The translations under genes and the position numbers were made by a program. The notes below the pieces were generated by a model. It was not told the DNA's origin. It was given only the letters and a program-made list of their open reading frames with translations, and ran no database searches. Positions 21,406-29,488 of a stretch of DNA of 64,000 nt are shown piece by piece (position 1 is the stretch's first letter; each line of letters begins with the position of its first letter). Source of the DNA: Pseudomonas sp. Leaf58 (lineage in GTDB: Bacteria; Pseudomonadota; Gammaproteobacteria; Pseudomonadales; Pseudomonadaceae). The DNA lies in NCBI RefSeq assembly GCF_003627215.1, contig NZ_CP032678.1, forward strand, positions 124,001 through 188,000, in the 5' to 3' direction.

Positions 21406-21434
21406 AAAATACTGCTGCGACCGATTCCTCGCAA
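21406..21434 (-). promoter_or_regulatory. Possible promoter of the 21379 gene
   Basis: On the minus strand TTGCGA and TATTTT, 17 bases apart. Confidence 0.35.
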
Positions 21435-21507
21435 GCTCAAAATTTGACAAGCGGTCGAATTGGATACAGACTCCGCCTCCATGGATGGGTCAAGTGAGTA
21501 AGTCAAG

Positions 21508-21921
21508 ATGCTACAGCACCGGGTCACGCGACAAGAACTCTTCGAAGCTGATAGCCACTCCTGCGACTGGCAAGCCCACCAGCTGTGGCGCATCGAGCGT
21601 TGCAAAGCCCGCGCTGCAGAGCAGCTGGGACTGCCGCTGGAAAAGATTCACCTGATTTACCAGGACAAGCAGCCTCTGGAACTGATCAATCGCAAGGGTG
21701 AGCACACCATCTATCGTCCTGAGGGCATCATTACCGAATGCGTGCCCGGCAGGGCGCCTGCTTTTTTCATGGAATTTGAGGTCAGCTGGGTTGACCCCTG
21801 GCTGTTTGCCCACCGCGCCACCCGCACTTTTACCGACATCATCATCGGAGCCACCGATGAATTCACTTACCTGCGCAAAATGCGCGAGATTCGTCGGGTG
21901 CGTGAAAGTCGGATGGTGTAA
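21508..21921 (+). CDS. Hypothetical protein, 137 aa
   Basis: A soluble protein rich in Arg, Trp and His (SHSCDWQAHQLWRIERCKA). The middle is strand-rich (LELINRKGEHTIYRPEGIIT) and the C-terminus basic (RKMREIRRVRESRMV). Ribosome site weak (GTGAGTAAG). No family recognised. A Fe-S or nucleic-acid role cannot be argued from sequence alone. Confidence 0.55.
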   Translation: MLQHRVTRQELFEADSHSCDWQAHQLWRIERCKARAAEQLGLPLEKIHLIYQDKQPLELINRKGEHTIYRPEGIITECVPGRAPAFFMEFEVSWVDPWLFAHRATRTFTDIIIGATDEFTYLRKMREIRRVRESRMV

Positions 21922-22039
21922 GGCAGCGCGTCAGCAGCATCACCAAGTCTCCTCGCCAGGCAAAGCACGACCAGGCGAGGATTCAGCCCGTTAGGGCGGC
22001 TCCGGTTTGTGCGCAAAGCTGTTGATCTTCTTTGAGACC

Positions 22040-22070
22040 AAAAAAAACCAGAGCTTTTAAGGGCTCTGGT
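22040..22070 (-). terminator. Terminator of the HDOD gene
   Basis: ACCAGAGC, 8-base loop, GCTCTGGT; read on the minus strand it is followed by eight T residues. Confidence 0.85.
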
Positions 22071-22090
22071 TTGCAAGTTTAGGCCTTTGC

Positions 22091-23410
22091 TCAGGTCGAT
22101 CGACGGGAAATCATGTTGGCCTGGGTTCGGTAATCAGAAATTTGTTTCAAGTTGGCATTGATAACCGATTCCGCGACCGGGAAGCTGGGGATTTCGCGCC
22201 AGCCGAACGGCACAAACGACAGCGGGACAAGACCACTGTCACCTACGGCGATCTGCCAGCTGCGCACGTTGTTGGCCAGGCTGTCAGCACCACTGTCATT
22301 GTAGGTCGACAAGGCCGTACAGGAGTCGACCATGTTCTGCGGCATGCTCCAGGACTTCATCAGCAAGTGGGTGGCAGACGCAAAGCTGATCCGGAACACT
22401 TCACGGGACAGCGACTCGCGGGACAGGTGAGGGTTCAGCTCATGAAGGCGCATGAACCGCACCGCATGGTCGGAGAGGAAGTGCATCAGCAGCATTTCGC
22501 CCAGGTTGTGCATGAGCCCCACCAGGTAAGCCGACTGGGGAGAGGCTCCACCCTCAAGGCGGTGAATGTGGCTGGCTCCGAAGGCAGACATCAACGAGTT
22601 GAAGCAGGCTGACTCCACCATGGGGGCCAGGTCTTTGCGCACCCGGAAAGAGTTGGACATTGCCGACTGCATGGCGTATTGCAGCGTTTTGTTGATGCCA
22701 AGGCGGCTGATAGCCCCCTGTACCGAGTAAATCGACCCTGCAGGGCGATTGGTGGTCGCCGCAGCATTGGCCCAGGAAATCACTTGGGCGCTGATCGGAG
22801 CATCCTGCTCCAGGATCTCGACCAGGTCTTGCATCGGGAATTCCCCGCCTTGCTGGAACAGCTCAATGATCCGCCGTGCCGTTTCAGGGAAGGGTGGGAT
22901 CGTGTTGTCCTCAAGGCCGAGCTGCTCGATGCGCTTTCGGTTGTAGACCCCGACATCAAATGCCTGCTCATGCAAGGCCTGAACGTTTTTGAACTCGGTG
23001 GGAACAACCAGATCCTGGTAGTGCTCGACAAATGCCTCGGTTTTCAGGCAAAGGTATTGACCGCGCTTGCCGGTGGGCAACACCAGGTGCTCGCGCTCAA
23101 GCAGCTTTGTATCAACAAACATCTGGATGTTGTTGTTCAGAAGCGTCATGGCTTCAAGCCGACCCCGTTCGAGCAGGGCACTGATGACAGACTCAGGGTA
23201 GGATTCAAAGCCCTCGAATCCTGCCGGCAGGTCTTCGGGGGCCAGGAACGACGTTTGCGCAAGCAGGATTTGCGCTGGCCGCCCGTTGAGCTTGATCGCA
23301 TAGGGGCTGACGGGATGATCGTAAGGCGGGCGCGGGAGCCCTTTGGGCATCATCTCGAATGCGACGCCTTTGTCAACCAGGTACAGGTCGAGAGTATTGA
23401 TTCCGGTCAT
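22091..23410 (-). CDS. HDOD-domain signalling protein
   Basis: A 439-residue protein with an HDOD domain (about 170-370). Its start is typical: IPPFPETARRIIEL, DLVEILEQDAPISAQVISWANAA, then VQGAISRLGINKTLQ and a helical core (YLVGLMHNLGEMLLMHFL). HDOD proteins lack the catalytic HD metal site and act as scaffolds in stress, motility and c-di-GMP signalling. The first 150 residues (FEMMPKGLPRPPYDHPVSPY, QILLAQTSFLAPEDLP) resemble a degenerate YbaK-type deacylase domain, an arrangement I recall from other Pseudomonas HDOD proteins. It has a strong promoter and is monocistronic. Confidence 0.82.
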   Translation of the reverse strand: MTGINTLDLYLVDKGVAFEMMPKGLPRPPYDHPVSPYAIKLNGRPAQILLAQTSFLAPEDLPAGFEGFESYPESVISALLERGRLEAMTLLNNNIQMFVDTKLLEREHLVLPTGKRGQYLCLKTEAFVEHYQDLVVPTEFKNVQALHEQAFDVGVYNRKRIEQLGLEDNTIPPFPETARRIIELFQQGGEFPMQDLVEILEQDAPISAQVISWANAAATTNRPAGSIYSVQGAISRLGINKTLQYAMQSAMSNSFRVRKDLAPMVESACFNSLMSAFGASHIHRLEGGASPQSAYLVGLMHNLGEMLLMHFLSDHAVRFMRLHELNPHLSRESLSREVFRISFASATHLLMKSWSMPQNMVDSCTALSTYNDSGADSLANNVRSWQIAVGDSGLVPLSFVPFGWREIPSFPVAESVINANLKQISDYRTQANMISRRST

Positions 23411-23433
23411 AGAGTGTCCCTCGGTGTGCAGTC

Positions 23434-23462
23434 AATATATGGAAGAACACGTGGAGCGTCAA
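23434..23462 (-). promoter_or_regulatory. Promoter of the HDOD gene
   Basis: TTGACG (23457-23462 reversed) and TATATT (23434-23439 reversed), 17-base spacer. Confidence 0.65.
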
Positions 23463-23671
23463 GTTAGTTATTGCCAAAGTGGCAATCATTAACGAAACCA
23501 CACTTATTTTTTTCACGTAAATTGAGAAAAAAATGGTGCAATCGGTTAGACTCCGTTGCTAATGTGGAATTATCAGATCGGGAATGCCCAGCTACTGCCG
23601 CCCCTGCGGGGATTTGTGCTAGGATCGGGGGAGTCCTGAAGGAAAGGTCAATTTTTGAGGCTAGCACAGCA

Positions 23672-24970
23672 ATGACTACCAAGCTCAACGTAATTCCCCG
23701 TCAAGAAAACAACAGGATGCGTGGACTCATCCTCAGTGGCCGTGCTGGCATCGGCAAGACCAGCGCCCTGATGGCCCTGGTCAGTGACGGAGAAGAGTTT
23801 GTCCGTATCCCGATGGCCTCGCGCAGCGCCGAAGACTTCGGTGTGTACCCGGTGCCTGACAAGAAGTTCAAGCATGACGCCGAAGGCAAACGCCTGAAAG
23901 ACGCCGACGGCGAGGATGTGTCTTTCTGGACAATGGCTCAGCCGCTGATCGAATCGCAAATCATCCCGCTACTCAAAGAAAACATCAAAGGTGGCTACGG
24001 CGTTCTGCTGCTTGACGACGTGACGCTGGCTGACCCGCGTCTGCAGTCCGGTCTGCTGGAGCTGGTGCAGTTCGGTCGCATCGGCGACTTCGAGCTGGGC
24101 GAGAACGTCCTGATTGCCATGACCGGTAACGGCGTCGGCGACGGTTGCTCTGCAGTCGAGTGGAACAAAGCCCTGCTGGGCCGCTCGATGTTCGTTGAAT
24201 ACGAGCCGGACTTCGATGCCTGGCTGAAGTACCCCTGCAACGTAAACCTCGATCCTGCTGTTGTCGGCTTCCTGAAGGAGCAGGGCTCCTTCTTCGCCCC
24301 CGGTGCGGATGACGACAAGTATTCGGACGAGAACGGCAAGACCCCGTCGCCACGTGACTGGACGTCGCTGGGCCTGGAGTTCGCCAAGTGCGGTGGCGTG
24401 CGCAACTACACCCCACGTGCCTTCTGGCCAACCGCTTCGAGCTTCGTTCGCTCCATGTGCGGCAAGCCTGCCGGCGATGCGTTCAACATCTTCGCCACCA
24501 TGCTGATGGAGTACCCGACCTCGGAAGAGATCCTTGAAAATCCAAAGGTGTGGCGCGATCTGCCGGAAGAAAAACGCAACCAGATGGGCTGTGTCTTTGC
24601 CATCGCCACCTCGCTGCGTGCGACTGTCATCCGACTGAACGACAAGATCAACGATAAGCACGCCAACTTGCAGGGTGAGCAGGCGCGTGAGGCCAAGGAA
24701 GAGCTGACCAAGAAGATGTGCTACGCCACTGCGGCTCTGATGTCGGGCAACCGCGAAATGGGCGCTTTCGTGGTGCGTGATGTGATGGCCAACCAAATGG
24801 CGGCCAATCTGGGCAAAAGCGAAAAAGACTCCACCCGCGATCCATTCGGCTCCATCATCGCGAAGTGGGTTTACAACCTGAAAGGTTTGAATGATCCAGT
24901 GCTGCAAGAAGCTCAGTTTGACAAGGTGATTGACGACATCAAGCGCATGAGCGCATCGCTCAGCAACTGA
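23672..24970 (+). CDS. MoxR/CobS-type AAA+ ATPase
   Basis: A 432-residue ATPase: Walker A GRAGIGKTS (23-31), Walker B VLLLDD (111-116, with DD in place of DE), sensor-1 Asn in IAMTGN, and an arginine-containing GRSMFVEYEPD that may supply the arginine finger. MoxR-type AAA+ proteins work with VWA-domain partners to remodel or insert cofactors into target proteins; this pairing is present downstream (25362 and 25985). The ATG at 23672 has only a distant TGAGG. An intrinsic terminator separates it from the partner genes, so read-through or separate transcription must supply them. Confidence 0.85.
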   Translation: MTTKLNVIPRQENNRMRGLILSGRAGIGKTSALMALVSDGEEFVRIPMASRSAEDFGVYPVPDKKFKHDAEGKRLKDADGEDVSFWTMAQPLIESQIIPLLKENIKGGYGVLLLDDVTLADPRLQSGLLELVQFGRIGDFELGENVLIAMTGNGVGDGCSAVEWNKALLGRSMFVEYEPDFDAWLKYPCNVNLDPAVVGFLKEQGSFFAPGADDDKYSDENGKTPSPRDWTSLGLEFAKCGGVRNYTPRAFWPTASSFVRSMCGKPAGDAFNIFATMLMEYPTSEEILENPKVWRDLPEEKRNQMGCVFAIATSLRATVIRLNDKINDKHANLQGEQAREAKEELTKKMCYATAALMSGNREMGAFVVRDVMANQMAANLGKSEKDSTRDPFGSIIAKWVYNLKGLNDPVLQEAQFDKVIDDIKRMSASLSN

Positions 24971-24986
24971 GCAACAACTGCATTGT

Positions 24987-25013
24987 AAGCCCTCCTCTGG
25001 AGGGCTTTTTCGT
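24987..25013 (+). terminator. Terminator after the AAA+ gene
   Basis: AAGCCCTCC TCT GGAGGGCTT followed by TTTCGTT. Confidence 0.85.
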
Positions 25014-25051
25014 TATTAAAGAGTTGTGATTCTAGAATTTTGTTATAGAAA

Positions 25052-25266
25052 GGCGTTGGGGGAGACAGGATCAAGGGCGTGTTTGGGGGGTGCGGGGGAG
25101 ACGACGGGACGGAGGGAAGGGTGGAGCGAAAAAGCGGAAAAGGCCGAAGCGAAGCCAACACCATCGCTGCCAAACTTCCGGTCAGTGTCGGACAACATGT
25201 GTGGGCGCCAGCCCTGCGAAGGCTTTTTGCTCTCCCCTTCAAATCACTGGTCGGTGTCGGACAACA
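25052..25266 (+). repeat. Dispersed non-coding repeat, copy 1
   Basis: The block starts GCGTTGGGGGAGAC, continues with GCGTGTTTGGGGGG, then AAGCGAAGCC, CAAACTTCCGGTCAGTGTCGG and ACAACA. The same ordered blocks appear at 43041-43163. The end motif GTGTCGGACAACA occurs twice here (25185-25197 and 25254-25266) and once in copy 2. The stretch has no supportable gene and separates the ATPase terminator from the VWA-module genes. Nature unknown: possible mobile-element end, protein-binding site or structured RNA. Confidence 0.6.
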
Positions 25267-25305
25267 TTCGGCCCTATCAAGCAATTTACGTTAAAAAGGA
25301 GTAGA

Positions 25306-25365
25306 ATGAAGCGAAGTGCACATGTCAGACTGAATTATGACATTACAACAAGGTTCGCATCATGA
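25306..25365 (+). CDS. Possible leader peptide, 19 aa
   Basis: ATG at 25306 has a strong AAAAGGAG six bases upstream. The 19-codon frame (MKRSAHVRLNYDITTRFAS) ends in TGA that overlaps the start codon of the metallopeptidase-like gene (ATGA). The arrangement suggests a translated leader that couples ribosomes into the next gene, which itself has a poor ribosome site. Too short to be sure it is a functional peptide. Confidence 0.45.
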   Translation: MKRSAHVRLNYDITTRFAS

Positions 25366-25988
25366 GTGACCAGGCCACAACCATCAAGCCCGCGATGACC
25401 GAGAAGGGGCAGTACGATAAGGATTTCCTCGACTACATGCGTGTGGTCTTGATGGAGCTTCGCAACCACAACCCGTTCTTCGGGGTGTTGGCCACTGAGA
25501 TGTGGATTGCCGGCCCCACTGACAGCATCCCAACCATCGGGGTCTCTCCGAAGGGCGTGGTGGTCTACAACGAGGAGTTCATGAAAAAGCTCCCTGTAGG
25601 GGAGATGATCGCCGTTCTGGTGCACGAAGCGCTGCACGTAGCCTTGGACTACTGGAAGCGTTTCGAAGGTCATGATCCGGAGATCGCCAACTGGGCGCAT
25701 GACTTCGCCATCAACTCGATCATCATCAAGGGTATGGCGACAATCCAGATCAAAAAGGTCAAAGGCGACTCGTACTCGATCACCGTGAAGCTGCCAGAAG
25801 GCGGCCTGTATGACAGCAAATACGACAACAACTCCGGCGAAGAAATTTATCACAAACTCTATGAGGGCGTGAAAGAGCGCACCAAGCAGATTCGCGAGCA
25901 GCTCAAGAACGCAATGGGCGGTGGTGGCCAGCCGAGCGCCGACCAACAGCGCGAGGAAGCAATCAAGGCCGAAACTCGTCAGTCATGA
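25362..25988 (+). CDS. HExxH metallopeptidase-like protein of the VWA module
   Basis: The 208-residue product corresponds to the N-terminal putative metallopeptidase domain of DUF2201-type VWA proteins. HEALH (88-92) supplies a zincin-type metal site, followed by WAHDFAINSIII, where further ligands may lie. In many bacteria this domain is fused to the VWA domain; here it is a separate gene whose stop overlaps the next start (ATGA). Residues 160-208 form a Gly/Gln-rich charged tail (MGGGGQPSADQQREEA). It starts at the stop of a 19-codon leader frame. Confidence 0.75.
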   Translation: MSDQATTIKPAMTEKGQYDKDFLDYMRVVLMELRNHNPFFGVLATEMWIAGPTDSIPTIGVSPKGVVVYNEEFMKKLPVGEMIAVLVHEALHVALDYWKRFEGHDPEIANWAHDFAINSIIIKGMATIQIKKVKGDSYSITVKLPEGGLYDSKYDNNSGEEIYHKLYEGVKERTKQIREQLKNAMGGGGQPSADQQREEAIKAETRQS

Positions 25989-28018
25989 TCGACGGTATGC
26001 GTGTTGTTGGTAAAAAACGTGAGCGCCTGCAGAAAGAACTCGGTATCTACAAAGACCTCAATGCCGAGCGCCAAGAGTTTCGTTCGCTGCTCAAGAACAA
26101 TGATGGCTTCTCCATGCGGGATAACCTTGGTGAAGTTGATCGCGCCAACAACAACCCGTTCGAGCAGGACGGCGTGGCCAATGCCGACAAGAAGGCCGGC
26201 AGTTTCGACCACAAGGCGCCGCAACAGCCAAGCTCGCACACCCACAACCCGTTCTCGGAAGCCAATGAGAAGCTGAACAAGCAACTCATGGAGGACTTCA
26301 AGGAATACATGGGCAAGGAAGTGGAGCGCATCACCTGCAAGGTTGACGGTGAGCCCGAGCCGACCACCAAGGAAAACAACCTGCGCGAGCTGGACGAGGC
26401 CATGGGCAAAACCGCCGACGAATACGTCGACGAAGTTACCAAGAATCCTCAGCCAGAGGTGGAGGGTGGTAACGACCAGCCTCAGCAGGGTCAGGACAAC
26501 AGCGCCGAAAATGGTAACCAGCCTGGGAATGAAGGCACCGATCCAGGGCAGGGCGAAGGGCAGCCAGGTCAGGGTCAACCAGGTCAAGGTCAACCAGGTC
26601 AGGGTCAACCAGGTCAGGGTCAACCAGGTCAGGGTCAACCAGGTCAAGGTCAGCCAGGTCAGGGTCAGGCAGGTCAGGGTCAACCAGGTCAAGGTCAACC
26701 AGGTCAGGGTCAACCAGGTCAGGGTCAACCAGGTCAGGGTCAACCAGGTCAAGGTCAGCCAGGTCAGGGTCAGGCAGGTCAGGGTCAACCAGGTCAAGGT
26801 CAGCCAGGTCAGGGTCAGGCAGGTCAAGGTCAGCCAGGTCAAGGTCAGCCAGGTCAGGGTCAGCCAGGTCAGGGTCAGCCAGGTCAGGGTCAAAGCTCGA
26901 ATGGCCAGCCTGCTCAGGGCGCTCAGAGTGGACAGCAACCGGACGGTGGCCAAGGGCAGGGCAATGGCCAGCAGGGCGCCCAGGCGGGTCAGGAGGCTGG
27001 ACAGGCTGCAGGCCAAGGTTCTGGCGCAACCGGTGAGGGCCCAATGTCCCAGGGTCAGGCTAAGGCCGACGTGGCGGATGCACTGAAAAATCTCGAACAA
27101 GAGATTCAGAATGCCCTGCGCGGCAAGGAAAACTCGACTGGCCTCGAAAAGGGCATGGCGTCGGGCCAGAACATGATGGAGCAGGGTGCCTGGCAGAAAG
27201 CGCTGCAAGAGATGGCCAAAGAGCTGGGTGCAGGTGGCATGCAGGGTGACATCAACATCAACTGTGATGACATCGCCGGCAACCCGTTCAAGGGGGAGAC
27301 CCCCGAGAAAACCCAGGAGCGTAAGCGTCAGATGCTCAGCCAGGCGGCTCGTCAGGACAAGATCCATGGTGGTAACGGCTGGGGTAGCCTGCCGAACTGG
27401 GCCAAAGATGAAATCAACGGCATTCTGAACCCGCCGCTGCGCCTGGGCCAGAAAATCAAGAAGGTGATCGGCAACTATGGTCGTCCTGACAGCGCGACCT
27501 TCAAGCGCCCCAACAAGCGCAACAGCTTCCGTGAGTACACGCCGCTGCTGCCGGGCAAGAAGAAGAACTCCTCCAGGATTTACATCCTGATGGACACCTC
27601 TGGCTCGATGTTCAACGAAACGGACAAGGACAACCTGCGGATGGCGATGGGCCTGGTCAAGCGCCTGGCCTCCTCCAAAGGCATGGAAGTAGTCGTGGTG
27701 CAGTGTGACGCCGGCTTGCAGCGGGTGATGACCACCAAGGAAGCCCTGGCCCAGATCGAGCAAGGCAAGTTCGAGGTCAACGGCGGCGGTGGTTCCGACT
27801 TCTCCGAAGGTTTCGAGTACATCTGGAAGGAGATGAAGGAAAAGGATGCTCTCTACGGCGCCCCGATCATCGTCTTCACTGACGGCGCAATCACGGTGCC
27901 GGAAATGCCACCCAAGCATCTGCCTCGGCACCAGACGCTCTGGATCACCACACCAGGGCAGAGGGCACCAACCAGTAAATGGGGTGAGCACCTCATCCTG
28001 GCTGACCTCAGCGGTTAA
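25985..28018 (+). CDS. VWA-domain protein with a PGQGQ repeat linker
   Basis: A 677-residue protein. The N-terminal 170 residues are charged and helical; then comes a Gln/Gly/Pro linker with 22 tandem PGQGQ or AGQGQ units (about residues 194-303) extended by GQ-rich sequence; the C-terminal 150 residues are a VWA domain with MIDAS motif D537-T-SGS, a GGGGSDFSEG segment for the second metal loop, and IIVFTDGAIT for the third. VWA partners of MoxR ATPases recognise the target. It overlaps the metallopeptidase-like gene by four bases, and split plus repeat linker is an unusual form of the module. It ends at a strong terminator. Confidence 0.85.
   Translation: MIDGMRVVGKKRERLQKELGIYKDLNAERQEFRSLLKNNDGFSMRDNLGEVDRANNNPFEQDGVANADKKAGSFDHKAPQQPSSHTHNPFSEANEKLNKQLMEDFKEYMGKEVERITCKVDGEPEPTTKENNLRELDEAMGKTADEYVDEVTKNPQPEVEGGNDQPQQGQDNSAENGNQPGNEGTDPGQGEGQPGQGQPGQGQPGQGQPGQGQPGQGQPGQGQPGQGQAGQGQPGQGQPGQGQPGQGQPGQGQPGQGQPGQGQAGQGQPGQGQPGQGQAGQGQPGQGQPGQGQPGQGQPGQGQSSNGQPAQGAQSGQQPDGGQGQGNGQQGAQAGQEAGQAAGQGSGATGEGPMSQGQAKADVADALKNLEQEIQNALRGKENSTGLEKGMASGQNMMEQGAWQKALQEMAKELGAGGMQGDININCDDIAGNPFKGETPEKTQERKRQMLSQAARQDKIHGGNGWGSLPNWAKDEINGILNPPLRLGQKIKKVIGNYGRPDSATFKRPNKRNSFREYTPLLPGKKKNSSRIYILMDTSGSMFNETDKDNLRMAMGLVKRLASSKGMEVVVVQCDAGLQRVMTTKEALAQIEQGKFEVNGGGGSDFSEGFEYIWKEMKEKDALYGAPIIVFTDGAITVPEMPPKHLPRHQTLWITTPGQRAPTSKWGEHLILADLSG
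26564..26893 (+). repeat. Minisatellite, 22 copies of a 15-base unit
   Basis: Twenty-two head-to-tail units of CCAGGTCAGGGTCAA (variants: AAG for AGG, CAG for CAA, and three units starting GCAGG). Each encodes PGQGQ or, in units 8, 15 and 18, AGQGQ. The copy number should be unstable by slippage but any change keeps the frame, since 15 is divisible by three. The antisense strand is open for 698 codons only because of this repeat. Confidence 0.97.
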
Positions 28019-28023
28019 GGACA

Positions 28024-28048
28024 AAGCCCGGCGAAAGCCGGGTTTTTT
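28024..28048 (+). terminator. Terminator after the VWA gene
   Basis: CCCGGC GAAA GCCGGG with a GNRA-type loop followed by TTTTTT. Confidence 0.9.
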
Positions 28049-28236
28049 GTGTCCAAATATCTTGCGTTTGAACAAGCTTTTTGTGCTGTAATCATGACAA
28101 AAATGTGATGGACATCTGGCCGGCAGCTCTCCAATATTAGTGTAAATGTCTGTATACTCGGGCCTTCAGTCAATATCTTCTGGCCTCTGTGGAGTAGACA
28201 CGCACTAGGAAGCAGCCCGGAACCTATACAGCAGTC

Positions 28237-29109
28237 ATGATGATCTATCTATTTTTCCCAGTATTGCTGCTCCTGACCATCCATTTGCAGAAGCTGCAGG
28301 TCAATCAATACGCTACCCGCTACCTGACCTCAGCTACCCTGAGCCTCACTGGTTTTTTGCTCATGGCTGGATATCTGTGCGTACGGCAAGCGCCGGTCAC
28401 CCTCGATTTTCTCAGTGACTATCGTTTTTGGGTAACTCAGGTCGGGCTGCTGGTCTTCGTAAAGACCCAGATCAAGGCCCGCAAGCTCAATGAGAAAAAC
28501 CTCACCGTCTTCAACTTTGCCAATTTCCTGATCGATGCCCTGGTGCCTTTCACCTCTGTCCTGGTGGTGTGGTTCTTCGGCATGCAGGGGACAATCGAGG
28601 CGCATGACCGAACCTGGTTCGATCGGGGCTTGATGAGTGCGATCATCGTGTCGCTGCTGATCCTGTTCTACCGCAGCAAGATCAAATCTCGCGAGTGCAA
28701 TCGCCCAGGCCTGCTGCTGGGGAACTGTGTCCTAGGTGCGGTGGTGCTGATGATGCAGGGCAAAATGATCCAGCAATACGACCCGGCAAGCTTTCAAGCA
28801 GCAAGCTCCCTGATCATGCTGGTGGTGTTCGGCTACTTCTCCCTCAGTCGCAAGGAGTATCGGCGGTTCGACCCCAAGCAGTTCACGCCATCAGTGGTGT
28901 CCCAGTTGGTCATCTGCCATTGCGTCACGCTGGTGCTGGTGCTGATGATCGTTACCCAGATCCCTGCCGAGAACTATACCATCATCCGAAACAGCGGCCT
29001 TGTGCTGGCGGGTTACCTCTATGCCCAGGCACTTGAGCACAAGAAGCTCTACAACTGGCAGGACTGCCTGATCCTGTGTGGAATCATTTCGGTGGCTGTG
29101 CTGATTTAA
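28237..29109 (+). CDS. Multipass membrane protein, 290 aa
   Basis: About nine hydrophobic segments spread along the length (LFFPVLLLLTIHL; ATLSLTGFLLMAGYL; FWVTQVGLLVFV; FLIDALVPFTSVLVVWFF; GLMSAIIVSLLILFY; LLLGNCVLGAVVLMM; SSLIMLVVFGYFSL; VICHCVTLVLVLMIV; DCLILCGIISVAVLI) mark an integral inner-membrane protein. No transporter signature is identified. The ribosome site before ATG 28237 is poor. It stands alone between two terminators; a stretch of about 190 bases before it has no other gene. Confidence 0.7.
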   Translation: MMIYLFFPVLLLLTIHLQKLQVNQYATRYLTSATLSLTGFLLMAGYLCVRQAPVTLDFLSDYRFWVTQVGLLVFVKTQIKARKLNEKNLTVFNFANFLIDALVPFTSVLVVWFFGMQGTIEAHDRTWFDRGLMSAIIVSLLILFYRSKIKSRECNRPGLLLGNCVLGAVVLMMQGKMIQQYDPASFQAASSLIMLVVFGYFSLSRKEYRRFDPKQFTPSVVSQLVICHCVTLVLVLMIVTQIPAENYTIIRNSGLVLAGYLYAQALEHKKLYNWQDCLILCGIISVAVLI

Positions 29110-29132
29110 TATACGGCTTCAAGCCGAGTAGG

Positions 29133-29154
29133 GGGCGCTGCGGCGCCCTTTTTT
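29133..29154 (+). terminator. Terminator after the 28237 gene
   Basis: GGGCGC TGC GGCGCCC followed by TTTTTT. Confidence 0.85.
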
Positions 29155-29168
29155 ACGTCTGAACGGGC

Positions 29169-29417
29169 TTACTGCGGGGTTGTGCTCTGGCGACTGAGAA
29201 GTCGGGAAGTCAGGCCTTCAATCGGCAAGTTGATTAGACGGTCAATCCGAAGACCTGCATTCATGTTCTGAATGATCATGATAGCCTCGGAGACCTGCTG
29301 AAAGTCCTCGTCCTGACCAACCTGATTCGCAAGTCGCCTCAAGTCGCTCGCAGCCTTTTCCAGGTTGCTTGCCATGGCTGCCAGCGTGCTCTCAAGTTTT
29401 TCCGTGTACGTGCTCAT
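29169..29417 (-). CDS. Small coiled-coil-like protein, 82 aa
   Basis: The ATG at 29417 has GGGAG eight bases upstream. The first 60 residues form a heptad-like helix (YTEKLESTLAAMASNLEKAA, DLRRLANQVGQ), followed by a helical C-terminus (INLPIEGLTSRLLSRQ). Soluble, unknown function. It lies 71 bases after the 706-aa gene in the same direction and is probably cotranscribed. Confidence 0.6.
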   Translation of the reverse strand: MSTYTEKLESTLAAMASNLEKAASDLRRLANQVGQDEDFQQVSEAIMIIQNMNAGLRIDRLINLPIEGLTSRLLSRQSTTPQ

Positions 29418-29488
29418 ATCAAGGGCTCCCGCTGGACTTGTTTTCGCGTCAGGCCTGGTCACGCCAGGCACGATTGTTGTTGTGAAGG

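Noticed and set aside
26564..26893. Possible CRISPR-like array
   Set aside because: The units are contiguous and coding, with no spacers; they translate to PGQGQ.
25979..28075. Minus-strand 698-codon frame with WLTLT repeats
   Set aside because: It is the antisense of the VWA gene; the stop-free stretch is caused by the 15-base minisatellite. No start site or ribosome site supports it.
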